DNA from: Hedera helix
Taxonomy: Eukaryota; Streptophyta; Magnoliopsida; Apiales; Araliaceae
Direction: 5' to 3'
DNA: 64,000 nt
Assembly (NCBI GenBank): GCA_947179155.2
Contig: OX359264.1
Location: 47,112,202 to 47,176,201, forward strand
The translations under genes were made by a program, and so were the position numbers. The notes under the pieces were generated by a model that saw nothing but the letters and a program-made list of their open reading frames with translations, made no database searches and was not told where the DNA came from. Position 1 is the stretch's first letter. Every line of letters starts with the position of its first letter. Positions 23,552-34,030 of this stretch are shown piece after piece.

Positions 23552-24612
23552 TAGGGGTGAGCAAAAAACCGTTTCGTCCCCGAAACCGCACCAAAAACCG
23601 CACATACCGCACCAATAAAAACCGCACCAACGGTTTCGGTGTATATGGCGGTTTTTAGATAGTTGAAAAACCGATTTTGCGGTTTGGGTGCGGGTTCTGG
23701 CCCAAACCGCATTTCACAAACCGCACCGCACTATGACTGATTTTTTTTATTTTTTTTTTGTAATTACATGGCCAAAACGACGTCGTTTTGGCCATTTATA
23801 TATATACCTCCCTCAAATCGTTGCTTCTCAGTTTTCTCTTCTTGAGTGCTCTGATTCTGCCTCTCTTCAGCATTTCGACTCTTCCTCAACGGCTCAACCT
23901 TTTGACAGTCGCCGATCGTTAATTTCTGGTGAGATATCTGTGTATAAGGTCAAGTATGCATGGATATATAGTTTGGTTTTGGTCTGTGAATACAGATAAC
24001 GTCAATTCATATATGCAATTGGGCTAGGGTTTTGAATTTTGATCTAGCATAAAATCATGTTTATTGTGAATCCTAACTGTTAATAGATTACATTAACTTC
24101 AACTACAAGCAGCCATACATAAGAGAAGCTTGACATTTCTATTGGCTTCTTTTTCTTTTTCGCCACTTTTGTAGTGATGGACCTGATGGTATGTACTATA
24201 TGATTGTGTAATGTTTTACCTCTTACTGATGTTACCACTTATGGTGTGGATATGGGAGTATTGCGCTTTTGGAACTAGTCCTTACCTGGCTTGGTCTGCT
24301 TAGTGCTAAAGGGTAAGGTGAAAGTTGAAACAAAGAAAGGGAAATTATAATTTTTTATTAATTAATGTTTCTTCTTGTTAACTACTTCTGCTTTTGAAGG
24401 TCCTGATTAATGTTAATTCTTCATTCAAAAATTTTGATGATTTATTTATTTATTGTCTTTTTCTTACAATTGTCTGGTAACATATATTGTTTTGGGGGTT
24501 ATGTTATAGAATCTTTCATGCTTTACTATGATTACTTTTTTTTGTGACACTGTTAGTTTCCAATTTTGATTGTTCTTGCATCATTTTTTCCCCCTTCCGA
24601 ATTGTGTAAATC

Positions 24613-24705
24613 GGAACACATGCCATACATAGAGCTCAAGAGAACATCTATAAAACTTCGAAGGCTGCAGAGGGTATATTGACTCAATTTGATCTTTCTC
24701 GGCAG
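24613..24705 (+). pseudogene. Captured EXO70A-like exon inside the hAT element
   Basis: One frame reads THAIHRAQENIYKTSKAA followed by EGILTQFDLSRQ, then a GT donor at 24,706. This closely parallels the N-terminal helical region of plant EXO70A exocyst subunits, as I know it. EXO70 proteins tether secretory vesicles at the plasma membrane. Only this exon was recognised; the bases just upstream look shifted by one. It is a gene fragment, not a functional gene. Confidence 0.6.
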
Positions 24706-24936
24706 GTTGGGTTTGTAAACTTATGTAGTTGTGCTTTTACTTACTAGTTCTATGTTTATTTATTTGAAAGAGTGAAATGTTATTAACCATCCAGGTTATA
24801 AATCTGAATTGAATCTTATTTGTAGTTAAGACAGATTGTAGCAGCTTGATTTTAACATACAAACAGCATGTATATGATATACTTCTTGTCATGCAATTGA
24901 TTTTCATTAAATTAATATGAACTTGGTGATTCTCAG

Positions 24937-25371
24937 AGTTAGTTTTGAGTTGGAACCTGGAGCACTAGGATAGACGACTGATTTCAAGGAGTCAAATAAG
25001 AGATTAAAGTGGGGTATAAAGAAGGCAATTCTTTTCCTAATGCTCTTATGTTTCCATGTATTTAGATTGATTAGTGTAGAATTTGGTTTCTTTTCTGGAA
25101 CTTTCCTTCTTTTTTTAAAGCTACTGATAGGTGCAGTGCTCAACAGATTGTTGGTGGATTTGAGCATAACATTGCGTGCCAAGCTGACTTTTTCGCAGGA
25201 ATCACATGGTATGATTTTGTCAATACTTTATGGATAAGTTCTTGAAAGTTATAGTTCTATGAAGCTCACTTATTTGCTACTGTTAATGTTAATTCAGGTA
25301 ATATCACCAAAGAAGCACGACCTGTTAGCATGACCTTTACCATACCAATGTATAATGCTTCAAAGCTTCAG
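24937..25371 (+). pseudogene. Captured AP-4 mu subunit exons inside the hAT element
   Basis: Three exon-like blocks match the C-terminal part of the mu subunit of the AP-4 adaptor complex, which sorts cargo at the trans-Golgi network. Block 1, 24,937-about 25,023, reads VSFELEPGALG, an in-frame TAG, then TTDFKESNKRLKWG; its donor is not GT. Block 2, 25,147-25,208, gives IVGGFEH and, after a one-base shift, LRAKLTFSQESHG. Block 3, 25,298-25,371, gives NITKEARPVSMTFTIPMYNA. Acceptors (AG) are intact before all three blocks, and GT donors follow blocks 2 and 3. Introns are retained, so capture was from genomic DNA rather than from mRNA. Confidence 0.6.
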
Positions 25372-25581
25372 GTAAGACATTGCAACTTCTTAATTGTCTT
25401 TTTGTTGCAACTAATGTATATCTTCAATTGGTTTTAAAACCGAAACCGCACCTAAAGAAACCGCACCGCACCAATCACAAGCGGTTTCGGTTGCGGTTTT
25501 AGATTTCTCAAACCGCACCTAAGCGGTTTCATGTGCGGTTTAGACTGCAAACCGCACCAAACCGCACCATGCTCACCCCTA

Positions 25582-25790
25582 ATCATAACTACATCAATAA
25601 ATTTTTAAAATTTACACAATTATTGAACCTTTTAACAACACATAATATTATTTATCAAAATAATATTTAAAAAGTATCTTTGAATTTAAATTTGGTAAGA
25701 TTTCTTTCCATCCATAATAACACTATTATTATAACCATATCAAAATAGTTAATAGAAATCTGAAATTAGATTTAAATCCAGTTAAGGATT
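25582..25790. repeat. AT-rich tandem-repeat monomers, third segment
   Basis: Continues the unit broken by the hAT element, with further copies of 'acacataatattatt' and 'aatttaaatttggtaagatt'. The array ends about 50 bases before the TATA box of the MBD gene. Confidence 0.5.
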
Positions 25791-25835
25791 CCTGTGACGT
25801 CCAACTTCAGCAAGAAAATCTAATCTCCCTCACGA

Positions 25836-25843
25836 TATAAATA
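25836..25843 (+). promoter_or_regulatory. TATA box of the MBD gene
   Basis: TATAAATA in 'cacgatataaataccggg'. It lies 138 bases before the start codon, which puts transcription start near 25,870. A TGACGT element lies at about 25,794. Confidence 0.6.
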
Positions 25844-25973
25844 CCGGGGGAGCACACGTCGTTTTACACTTTTTTAGTTTTTACAATTGCTAGAAGGAGA
25901 GAGAAAGGAAGGGAGGGCGGGAAGTGTCGAAGCTTTCGAAAAATTGCGGAGAGAGAAAGAACGAAGAAGAGAG

Positions 25974-28900
25974 ATGGAGAACCAGCCGCCGCCGGCCAAT
26001 CCACCTGAAGAGAAAAAGAACGACGTGCTGATCGAGCTTCCGGCTCCGGAAGGATGGCGTAAGCAGGTTCGAATTTATCTCTTTTCGTCGTTATTCTACT
26101 CGTGTTTTACGTTTTGTGCCCTAGTATTATATCTTTTTTATGTTGTGTTGCGGCTAGAACTTGTTTTTGTTTTTGTTTTGGAGGTTCTTTAATCTATGGA
26201 TTTATACTATTGTATTTTGTGTATAAATTCTACAATATTGAATTATGTGAAAACGGAGATGATAAGGTTAATCTTGTTATTTTTGTTCTGGAGTTTGATG
26301 TGAAGCTTATTTCCTGTTAGTTTTTTCTATAGATTTCATTTCTGGTAGATCTTATAGTATATGAAATCATAATTTTTGAATTGTTTGAAAATGGTTATAA
26401 TAAGGTGAATATTGTAGTTTCTTACTTTAATTATGATATTTCAATTTTACTTTGTTTTTTATTTAAAATTTCAAAACTGAGATTAAGTAGGTTCTTGCTG
26501 GAATTTAATGTTCAAGGCTTACTGTTTGTAAGTGTTCTAGTCTTGGGTTTCTTTCTTTGGCCTTGTTATGAATTTCATGGCTTCATTTTTATTTGTGCAG
26601 TACCTAGAGCATGTAGATCTGTTCTAGCAGTTCTTGCGTATTCAATTTGATGTTACATTTTGATTGTAAAGGGTATTTACTACATTCAGTAATGGTGTGT
26701 GCTTTATTTCATTTTAATTTTTTCATTAAAGTTTCTACTTAGGTTTGGTTTTTACATAATACATTGTCGAGTCTAGGGTTCTTTCTTTTGTTTTGCTATA
26801 TTATATGGTTTCATTCTCAGTTATGCATGATCTAGAGCATCTAGCTCTGTTCTAGTGGTTCTTGCAATTTAAACTTGATGTCATGATTTTTCAAATTTCT
26901 TTAGCGAATACTCTGCAAGTTTCTCTTTAAAACATGAAAGGGTTTGGTGTTTAAGTAATGCATTTTTAAATTATTATATATTATTTGTCTCTATGGGATG
27001 TTTACCATCTTACTCCTTTTAGAGTTGTGAAATTTCACCAAAATAGGGTTTTTGAATTTTTTATTGGATTTTGTTGCTTGTTGTACTTGTTTAGTTGTTC
27101 ATGATGTGTTGGTCTATTTGGTCAGTACCTGTTAAACATGCTTGTGCGGCGAACAAACTTTCTGCCTCTTTGTTTTGTCTTTAAGCACGCTCAAGATTTA
27201 TGATAGAATACGTGATATAGCGTATGTCGTATTTGAATAAATGTTTTTCCATGTGTATAACTTGTCTTAATTGACACTAGGTCTTGTAATAAATTTTGGT
27301 CCGCTTGTCTTTAAAATATTATTTTAATCATAGTTGTTAAATCGTGAATTGTATCGTATATCGAAAACCATCATATCGTGTTTCATGTATCATATCGTGA
27401 ATCGTATCGTGCGATGCAGAAACAAAATAAAAAATATAGTAATATATATTTAAACATATAAAACACAATTTATTGAACAATTAAGCATATTAGCTGGGCT
27501 CTATGTAAAATTAGTTAAGTAAACATTAGTATAGACTAAAAATAAAATTTAAAGTTAAACAGTTATCAAAATACTCTAAATTGATTTATTATTTCCGTAA
27601 TATTTATAGAGTAAATATAAGAAAAAATGAAAATTTAGATTCACTTTTAATCTATAAAAGAAAATAAAATAATTCAAATTAACAAATGGAGATTTATGTA
27701 TCTGTTTATAAAAAGTGACGTAAAAAAAATAGAGTGATATTTTGAATAAGGTATAATACTCTAAAAAGTGATTAAATGCTCATGAAACGATATAAAATAT
27801 ATTTATGCTAAAAAATCTCTTCAATTGAAATGGTAAAAGTCTTAAAAGTTTTGTTTTTAGTTTTTTGCATCTACATGAAAACTTTTTCAAGTTAGTTACT
27901 TTTAAAAAGTATTGTGTATTGTATCGTATCATAAGAATCGTATCAAATCGTAATTGAATCGTACAATACGGTGTCATTTTTGATTCACTCTGCGATACGT
28001 ATCGAATTGTCTCTGTATCATATTATACGATACGTATCGCGTATTGTAAGATTATGACAACTATAATTTTAACATTTACGATTACTTAATGAAATTTTGT
28101 CGTTTGTTTGGTTATATTTCATAATCACCCGGTTCTGCAGTAATAGTTAATTTTAGTTGTTTCTATTAGAAGCCGGGGATTCTTTTGGTAAATTTTACAC
28201 TTTATCTTGTCATTAAGTAGTTAAACTAATGAAGCCTGACTCCCTACTCCCTAGGTATTATACTGGTCAGGGGCAGAGCCACTTGGCTTTTATGGAGGTC
28301 CTTTGACCCCCATAACTTTTGACAAGTGAAAAGATTGTTTTTTAAATTATCTTCTTTTTCTTTTTTCCTTTTTTTTTTAATTTCAAAAATTGAGGTCATG
28401 ATGCAGTATATTGAGCTTTGCTCATCTCTCTAGAAAAAATTTAGTCATTTGACATTCTTGTTTATAATAGGCTAATAGCTGTAAAAGTTGGTCTCATATC
28501 AATTCATGTAACTGTCTCCATTCTTATTGATTACTTATGCTGTTTTAAGTATATCATATATGGTACAGAAATGTATAGAATTGGCCATTATTTCAGTCTA
28601 GTCTAATCACGTTGTTAAGCTTTACGATATTTTGAATTTAAATATCATATATGGTACAGAAATGTATAGAATTGGCCATTATTTCAGTCTAGTCTAATCA
28701 CCTTGTTAAGCTTTATGATATTTTGAATTTAAATTTAAATTCAGAATTGATTTTTTGACCCAGGAGATTTGGGTTTTTTGCTGGCTTTTTCTATTATCTA
28801 GCAATAGATACACATTTGTTATTCAATTCCTCTTGTAATAACAGCTGCTCTCAAGGGTCAGGTCCTCATCATTTTCCTCAAAGCCTTGTGCATTTCTCAT

Positions 28901-31900
28901 CCATAGAATTATTTGTTCTAGTGGTGGAGTCAAACCTGCTTCCACCTGTAAAGTTGTTCATTCCATCCTCTATTGTTTGTTGAGTCTTGTCAAGTGTGAA
29001 CAATACAAATAGGAGGTTTGTGTTTCAGTTGATTGTAGGATCTAGATGACTCTTATGTCCGCGGGCAAGCAAACTATCTGGTACTGTTTAATTTTTCTCA
29101 GAAACTTGAACCTAGTTGCCCTCGTAAATCGGAGAAACTAAGTTTGGAAAGTTTTTACTGTACCTAATAATTTCATGGGACAACATAGCCTTAAATGTTT
29201 GAGAATTCATTTACTTTTTGTATTGTATCCAATTGCAGTCCTTGTATTGCTCCACTGAAAGTCATTATATATTGATCGTCAAACTTAGAAAAGTAAATCT
29301 AGTAATATATTTATGTAAGCATGGCCTTGAAATTCCCGGTGCTGTTTTGTATAAATAAATTGTTTTAGGGAGCTTTTATCTTCTTACAAAAACTCTCAGT
29401 TCATGAAATTGAAGGATGAAGCAAAAAATTAGCTGGTTGAAGTGTGCACCACTTTTCATGTTTCTCTAAAGTTTAGCCATAACTTCAAATGCATTTGGAG
29501 ACTAAATTTTGTATCCAGTTGCATAAAACGTGTCTAACATGTCGTTGGTCAGATGCTCTATTTCTGTAACTCATAGTAGATCTGAATAGAAGAATTGATA
29601 ATTATACAATATTGAAATATTTGTCCATCTTTAATAAAACTAGGGTGAGTATTAACCTTAGTATTAAATTCATTAATGATACTATACATACATATATTCC
29701 AAATAGGTAATACTGCGTAAATGAAGTAGGATTTTGTCATTCAATGCGTAAATGAAGTAGGGTTTTGTAACTCCATACTATACTTCTATTTAAGGGCTGT
29801 TTGATTTTGACTTATAGAGCTGAATGGCTAAATCGGTTAGTCATTCAGTGCGTTTGTTTTTGACTGAATGGCTGAATCGGTCAGATTTTTGGGCTGAATG
29901 GTTAAGTCTAATTTTTTTGGCTGAATGGTTAAGTCCCAGCTAAATGAAGTAAAAAAAAATAAAAAAATATTAACTATTATTAAGTAATATTAAATAAATT
30001 TAAAACAATTTTGAATTTTTTCAGAGGGGTAAAATAGTAAAAATATGTTATTCAGATGTTTCAGACATGTCACTTATCAAACAATTTTTTTCATTCAGTA
30101 TTCAGAAATCTACTTTATTCAGCTCATTTAGATTATTTAAGTATTCAGAACTATTTCATTCATTTTTTATCAAACACCCTCTTAGTCTTTAATGTATCAG
30201 TTGAATGGATTTATAAATGACAGAAAATGTATTATTATTTTCTGATTTGATTTTACAATTCTACATACATAGTATTCTTCAATTGATTTCCTAGATCAAT
30301 GTGTAATACTCCTCTGAAGGAAACTTCAACTTGTTTACATAGTATGTTTGACCACCAAAAGGAGGATTTTTTTTTTCTGTCTTTTTCTTTCTTTCCATAA
30401 AGGAGGAAATTACACCAGGACTGTTTTTGGAATATGTGAATTGGTTGTCTGTGACTCAGAAAAGTTTATGCACTCAAAATTGGTGACCTTTTAATCCTTT
30501 CTACTATTTTGAAGAAAATCACAACCACCTTTGTTAAGTAATATCCTATTTTCATAAGTGGCTAATTACTTACATTTTCTGATTTTCACAAGAGTTATTC
30601 TCCCATCACAATCTCTCTTTTCCTTATATCTGTCTAGATATCATTTTAATTATATTATTGGCATGGTACAAGTATTCCTGCTCTCTGACTTCATTTGGTA
30701 CTGGTTGGAGAGATAAAGGTTTGATTGATGCATGGGATGTTGTTAAATACTTTACGGTGCATTCATTTCTGGAATTGGTCCTTGATTTTTAACATGTTGC
30801 TTTTGGTTTTACAAGCTTCAGTTATCCTATGATGTGGTGATTGTTATATTGTCATTAGTACAATATGGCTTTTGTTTCCTATCAACTCAATAGGAAAAAT
30901 CTTCATATTATATTGATATTTTCTTGATTTGGATCTGGAATATGGATTATTAAGTTTACTATTTATCTAATGTGTATTTTCCTTTATGTGAAGTTTATCC
31001 CCCAAAAAGCTGGAACCCCAAGGAGGAAGGATGTACTATTTATTTCTCCCACTGGTGAAGAGATCAAAAGTAAGAGACAATTGGAGCTGTATATGAAATC
31101 TCACCCTGGAGGCCCATCTACCTCTGAATTTGACTGGGGCACGGGTAATTGACCTTCTACTCTGTGTGCATCTGTGTGTGTATGTGCCTGTTAGATGTGT
31201 ATGCACATCCCAAGTATATAAAACTGAGACTTTATTAAGTGGAGTCTGTAAACAGAAGTCTGCAATGGTTGTGAGTTGAATCTGCTGCTATTATCCTACA
31301 AGCAGGTGATACTCCCAGGCGCTCTTCAAGGCTCACTGACAAGTCCAAGGCAGTGGAATCACCAGAAAGTGAGGCTCCAAAGAAAAGGCAAAGGAAATCA
31401 GGTTCGAAGAAGGTAGGGAAAGGGAAGAAAGAAGATTCTGATGGAGATGCTGAGATAATTGAGATGATTGAAGAAAAAGAAGTTGCTACCGAAGGAGCCG
31501 AAGGTAGTGTTGACGTTGCTATGGAAGATGCAAAAGATATCGGGGACAAAGGAGAGGTGGTTATCGAGGCAGCTACAGATAAAGAGAATGTGAAAGACAC
31601 TGACCAGAATGGCAATGAAGGAGAAGAGGTTAAAGAAGCTGCTTTAGCAGATGAAGATAATGTGAAGGACACTGAGCAGAAAATTGAGGACAAGGTTGAG
31701 GATGCATCATTAGGAGATGCACCAGAAAATCAGGAGACTGCGGATAAGGCTTTTGAGACCAAGGAAGAAGGATCTGAAACAAAATCAGTGCAAACACTAC
31801 TAGTTGAGGATAACAATATGGAAGCTGAGAAAGGTGCAGATCCAAAAGATTCATCCCAGCTACCCATGCTCGGAAAGGCATCATCTTCTGACCAGGGAGC

Positions 31901-32216
31901 AGAAAGTGTAAAGGAGGGTGTACCCGAGGTGGCAGATACACAAGCTGAAACCAAAGAAGCTGAGAAAGAACTGGAGGCTCCGGCTGAGTTACCTGAGAGT
32001 GTAGCTTCACCTTCTGAGCAAGAAGCGGAAAATTTGACGGATGCAGTCCCTGAGGCGGCAGATACAAAGGTTGAGGAATCCAAAATTGCGGATAATGTGA
32101 ATGATGCAGTCCCTGAGGGAGCAGATCCAAAGGCTGAAGAGTCCAAGAATGTGGAAGTAGGTCAAGAGGATCATCAGAACAAAGAGGCGCCTGAGATAGC
32201 AGTTGGTTGCACGTGA
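25974..32216 (+). CDS. MBD11: Methyl-CpG-binding domain protein, MBD10/MBD11 type
   Basis: Three coding exons: 25,974-26,066, 30,994-31,144 and 31,306-32,216, all with AG/GT boundaries. They join in frame to 384 codons plus TGA. Start chosen at 25,974 (MENQPPP); an upstream in-frame start would only add leader sequence. Residues about 22-87 form the MBD domain: LPAPEGWRKQ, FISPTGEEIKSKRQLELYM, SHPGGPSTSEFDWGTG and DTPRRS. A basic patch PKKRQRK (about 106-112) looks like a nuclear signal. The rest is acidic and low in complexity, with three 20-residue repeats around DAVPEAAD. The layout matches Arabidopsis MBD10/MBD11, nuclear chromatin proteins; methyl-DNA binding is not assured in that class. 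Intron 1 is unusually long (4.9 kb) and holds MITEs and duplications. The paralogue-level name is uncertain. Confidence 0.9.
26540..26880. repeat. Diverged direct duplication in MBD intron 1
   Basis: The segment around 26,540-26,655 and the one around 26,774-26,880 share order and wording, such as 'ctagagcatgtagatctgttctag' against 'ctagagcatctagctctgttctag'. It is an old local duplication without coding content. Confidence 0.5.
27330..28064. mobile_element. MITE-like element rich in ATCGTAT repeats
   Basis: Imperfect terminal inverted repeats ATAGTTGT...ACAACTAT bound about 735 bp. Both ends are packed with variants of 'gaatcgtatcgta' and 'tacgatacgtatcg', while the middle is AT-rich and non-coding. 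Flanks 'attttaat' and 'aattttaa' may be an offset target duplication, but this is not clean. The superfamily is unassigned, though subterminal repeats suggest hAT or MULE. Confidence 0.55.
28551..28732. repeat. 91-bp tandem duplication
   Basis: Two copies (28,551-28,641 and 28,642-28,732) starting 'atatcatatatggtacag' differ at about two sites. It is a recent intronic duplication. Confidence 0.9.
29793..30181. mobile_element. Tourist-like MITE in MBD intron 1
   Basis: 389 bp with imperfect terminal repeats AGGGCTGTTTGAT and ATCAAACACCCTC, flanked on both sides by TTA (29,790-29,792 and 30,182-30,184). Ends and three-base duplication fit PIF/Harbinger-derived MITEs. The interior has repeated 'gctgaatgg' and no ORF. 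Confidence 0.65.
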
Positions 32217-34030
32217 CATGTTATAGAATAGTTTTCTGCTTTTTGTTATAGACTTGAAATAGATTTAACTTGCAGATGAATTCCAAGAGTTGGTAACTGG
32301 TTGTTATCTTCATTTATGTGTAAATGTTAACCGACTTCTTACTTAGCTTTGATTGAAATTTCTGTGTATGGGATGAAACTAATCGCGGTTCGGCTCTTCC
32401 AGTGCGCCTTTTCTATTTTACGTTTTATGGGGAGTTTGGAATGAGCCTGAAGGTAGATTTTTAAAGGAACTTGCTTATCTTTTAGAATTGAAGTTTAATA
32501 CATTTTACAGGATATACACGAGTTGTATCATAAATATGACATATTATTAATGAAATAGGTATATATTACATAAAATTATTCTTGTTTGGATGATATGTCA
32601 TAATTTTAATATCGTTGTATATGTTATTAGTATATCAAATTTTAACTCTATGTTGAATGATAGGATTAATATTCTATTTTCCTTTTCATTTTTCTTGCTA
32701 GAATATTAGAATTATCAAAAACCTATACAGCATGGCAACCAAGGGCCAAGGATGTTGACTTATTTTCAAAATTTGTTTGGTCTATAAATTGATGCATCAG
32801 CTGCTCTAGACAAATTACGTTCACGACCATGAACTTCAAATAATATTCGATTATATATAACATAGTGCTGAGCAAACGTAGAATGTCAACAATGAATCGC
32901 CACTTCTTTACATTGAAAGGGCAATACTGCCATTATATATTTACCAAAAACAAGAAAAAAAGTAGTGTAGGGCGATAATAACTTGTCATTTTGAGTTCAA
33001 AATATCTGAATTTTGATGTTATATTATTTTACCTAAAAATAAATCCTTATTTTTATTCAGTTTTTTTTAAGCATTAAACTTTATGTTGGACAAAAGTAAG
33101 CATATTTTTTTAAATAAAAAATTAATTTATCAGCATAAAATATTAAATAATAATAAAAATTATGTTAAATGTCTTATAATCAAATAGGCAAATGATTTTA
33201 TATTTTTGAAAGAAATGCGTAAAATTTAAAATAAAATAAAAGTACAACTAGTTTCGATGTTAATATTTATTTTTTACAAAAACACCTACGTATAATACAA
33301 AAATATGAGTAACACTCAACTAATAAATATTGTTCTCATTGTTTCATAAAAATAGTTATATATATATATAAACTATTTTATAAAAACACTTCTCGTCTTA
33401 TTAATCAAAGTAGAAAAAGTCATAATGTCCTCAAGGCTAACAAAACTAAACTTTCATTATATGTAGGGATAAAGATGAAAGAAAAACACTGCTCAAAATT
33501 AAAGAATTTTACAAATAATTTTATTTTAATTTATTATTATTATTAATATACTTTTTTAATCAAGGGAGTATTTCACTGAAATAAATGGGCATATTAGTTG
33601 GGTTCAGCGCTTTCTATTATTCTGTTAAATTCGAACAAGCAAAAGGAAATTTAAAATTAAAAAAAAAAAGAAAAAAAAAAGAAAAGAAAAAAAAGGAAGG
33701 TTCTAAGATTCGGATTTATATGAAGAAATTATTACAGTGTACCCTGGCAAGATGCATACGCCAATTCCTATTCCAAAGCTGTGATGCCGAAGATCAAGCT
33801 GCTCCTTTTCGCTTGGCTTCATAGCCGATCTCATCCACGTATTTTCTCTCTCCTCTCTTACACATTGATAATTATGCTTATTTGTACAATCTCTCTCAAA
33901 CACAAGCGATTCACGATTACTCTTAAATTTGTAGCTTCAAGCGTTTCTACGTATCAATGTTATCTGAATTGCACTTAAATGTGTGATTTCCTAGTTTAAT
34001 TCTTCACTAAATGTTATCTGGATTTCCATT
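32217..34030. other. MBD 3' flank and intergenic stretch
   Basis: Contains the MBD 3' untranslated region (no single clear poly(A) signal chosen), then AT-rich sequence with a purine-rich run near 33,655-33,700. Small overlapping ORFs around 33,585-33,980 carry no recognisable domain. Confidence 0.5.

Larger units (their letters stand above)
23552..25581 (+). mobile_element. Non-autonomous hAT element carrying host gene fragments
   Basis: Perfect 12-base terminal inverted repeats TAGGGGTGAGCA and TGCTCACCCCTA. A perfect eight-base duplication ATCATAAC lies at 23,544-23,551 and 25,582-25,589; eight bases with such ends are diagnostic of hAT. Both ends are packed with AACCGCAC-type subterminal repeats (about 23,579-23,735 and 25,438-25,568), the usual form of hAT transposase binding regions. 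The 1.7-kb interior has no transposase. It holds host-derived exon-like pieces resembling EXO70 and the AP-4 mu subunit, with introns retained, plus a leader-like stretch with a TATA-like sequence near 23,795. Mobility would need a transposase supplied from elsewhere. Confidence 0.9.

Noticed and set aside
28267..28330. Possible SINE or hAT end ('caggggcagagccacttgg')
   Set aside because: It resembles a common plant repeat start, but no second end, A-box/B-box pair or duplication could be shown.
31235..32219. Minus-strand ORFs of 70-166 codons opposite the MBD gene
   Set aside because: They are antisense shadows of the low-complexity acidic C-terminal region.
33585..33978. Overlapping short ORFs as a small gene
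   Set aside because: No conserved motif, no clear promoter or splice structure, and two frames equally open.
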